From NCBI GenBank assembly GCA_023390875.1, contig JAEWCA010000270.1, positions 1 through 5,522 on the forward strand: 5,522 nt of DNA, in the 5' to 3' direction. This stretch comes from Actinomycetes bacterium (GTDB lineage Bacteria; Actinomycetota; Actinomycetes; Actinomycetales; Cellulomonadaceae). This document shows positions 5,451 to 5,522 of the stretch, piece after piece; position 1 is the stretch's first letter; the number at the start of each line of letters is the position of its first letter. Below the pieces are notes generated by a model, which saw only the letters and a list, made by a program, of their open reading frames with translations, was not told the DNA's origin and ran no database searches. The translations under genes and the position numbers were made by a program.

Positions 5451-5477
5451 GCGGGCGAGCCGGGCTCCGTGCCCCGC
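5451..5477 (+). terminator. Weak terminator candidate after hsp20
   Basis: GCGGG (5451-5455) pairs with CCCGC (5473-5477), and an inner GAGC (5457-5460) with GCTC (5464-5467). The stems are short and separated by internal loops, and no U-tract follows. The remaining sequence from 5383 to 5522 shows no gene I can support. Confidence 0.25.
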
Positions 5478-5522
5478 CAGGACGCCACGCCCGTCCGAAC
5501 GGCCGACGGCCCACCCCAGGGC

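Noticed and set aside
5433..5510. Complementary 8-mers GCCGTCGG and CCGACGGC as a long stem
   Set aside because: The 62-base separation and the frequency of such GC-rich 8-mers make chance pairing likely.
4174..5514. Minus-strand ORF (446 codons) across the phosphoesterase and hsp20
   Set aside because: It runs through the CIRCE operator and two well-identified genes and has no recognisable motif; it is a codon-bias shadow.

Overview
The window is very GC-rich, with strong third-position G/C bias, GTG starts and GGAGG-type ribosome binding sites. This points to a high-GC actinobacterium. A Cellulomonas-like member of the Micrococcales is my best guess; it rests on overall protein character and on amylosucrase being known from that genus, not on any search. 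All supported genes lie on the + strand.

Layout. (1) 1-594: the 3' part of a sucrase/ferredoxin-like (thioredoxin-fold [2Fe-2S]) protein whose start lies upstream of the window. Its stop codon sits inside a 20-bp tandem repeat (573-632). (2) 707-2635: a complete amylosucrase (GH13 subfamily 4) with all catalytic residues. It has no visible Shine-Dalgarno, but a possible promoter is placed for a leaderless transcript. (3) 2636-2816: a structured intergenic region followed by a 19-codon His/Arg-rich micro-ORF that overlaps the next gene by ATGA. (4) 2817-3347: two small unrecognised proteins (105 and 65 aa) in tandem, sharing a short K-V-x-S-L-G-I motif and followed by a strong hairpin. (5) 3474-4771: a family-2 glycosyltransferase and a YfcE-like metallophosphoesterase joined by a GTGA overlap, then a 10-bp-stem terminator-like hairpin. 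(6) 4825-5382: a small heat-shock protein (Hsp20) preceded by a near-perfect CIRCE operator for HrcA and by a very strong ribosome binding site. The last 140 bases hold no gene I can support.

Working together. Amylosucrase turns sucrose into an alpha-1,4-glucan plus fructose in the cytoplasm, a carbon-storage role. The glycosyltransferase/phosphoesterase pair looks like one translationally coupled unit of unknown substrate. Hsp20 is a separate heat-shock transcription unit. The least explained part is 2640-3400: the structured leader, the micro-ORF and the two orphan small proteins.
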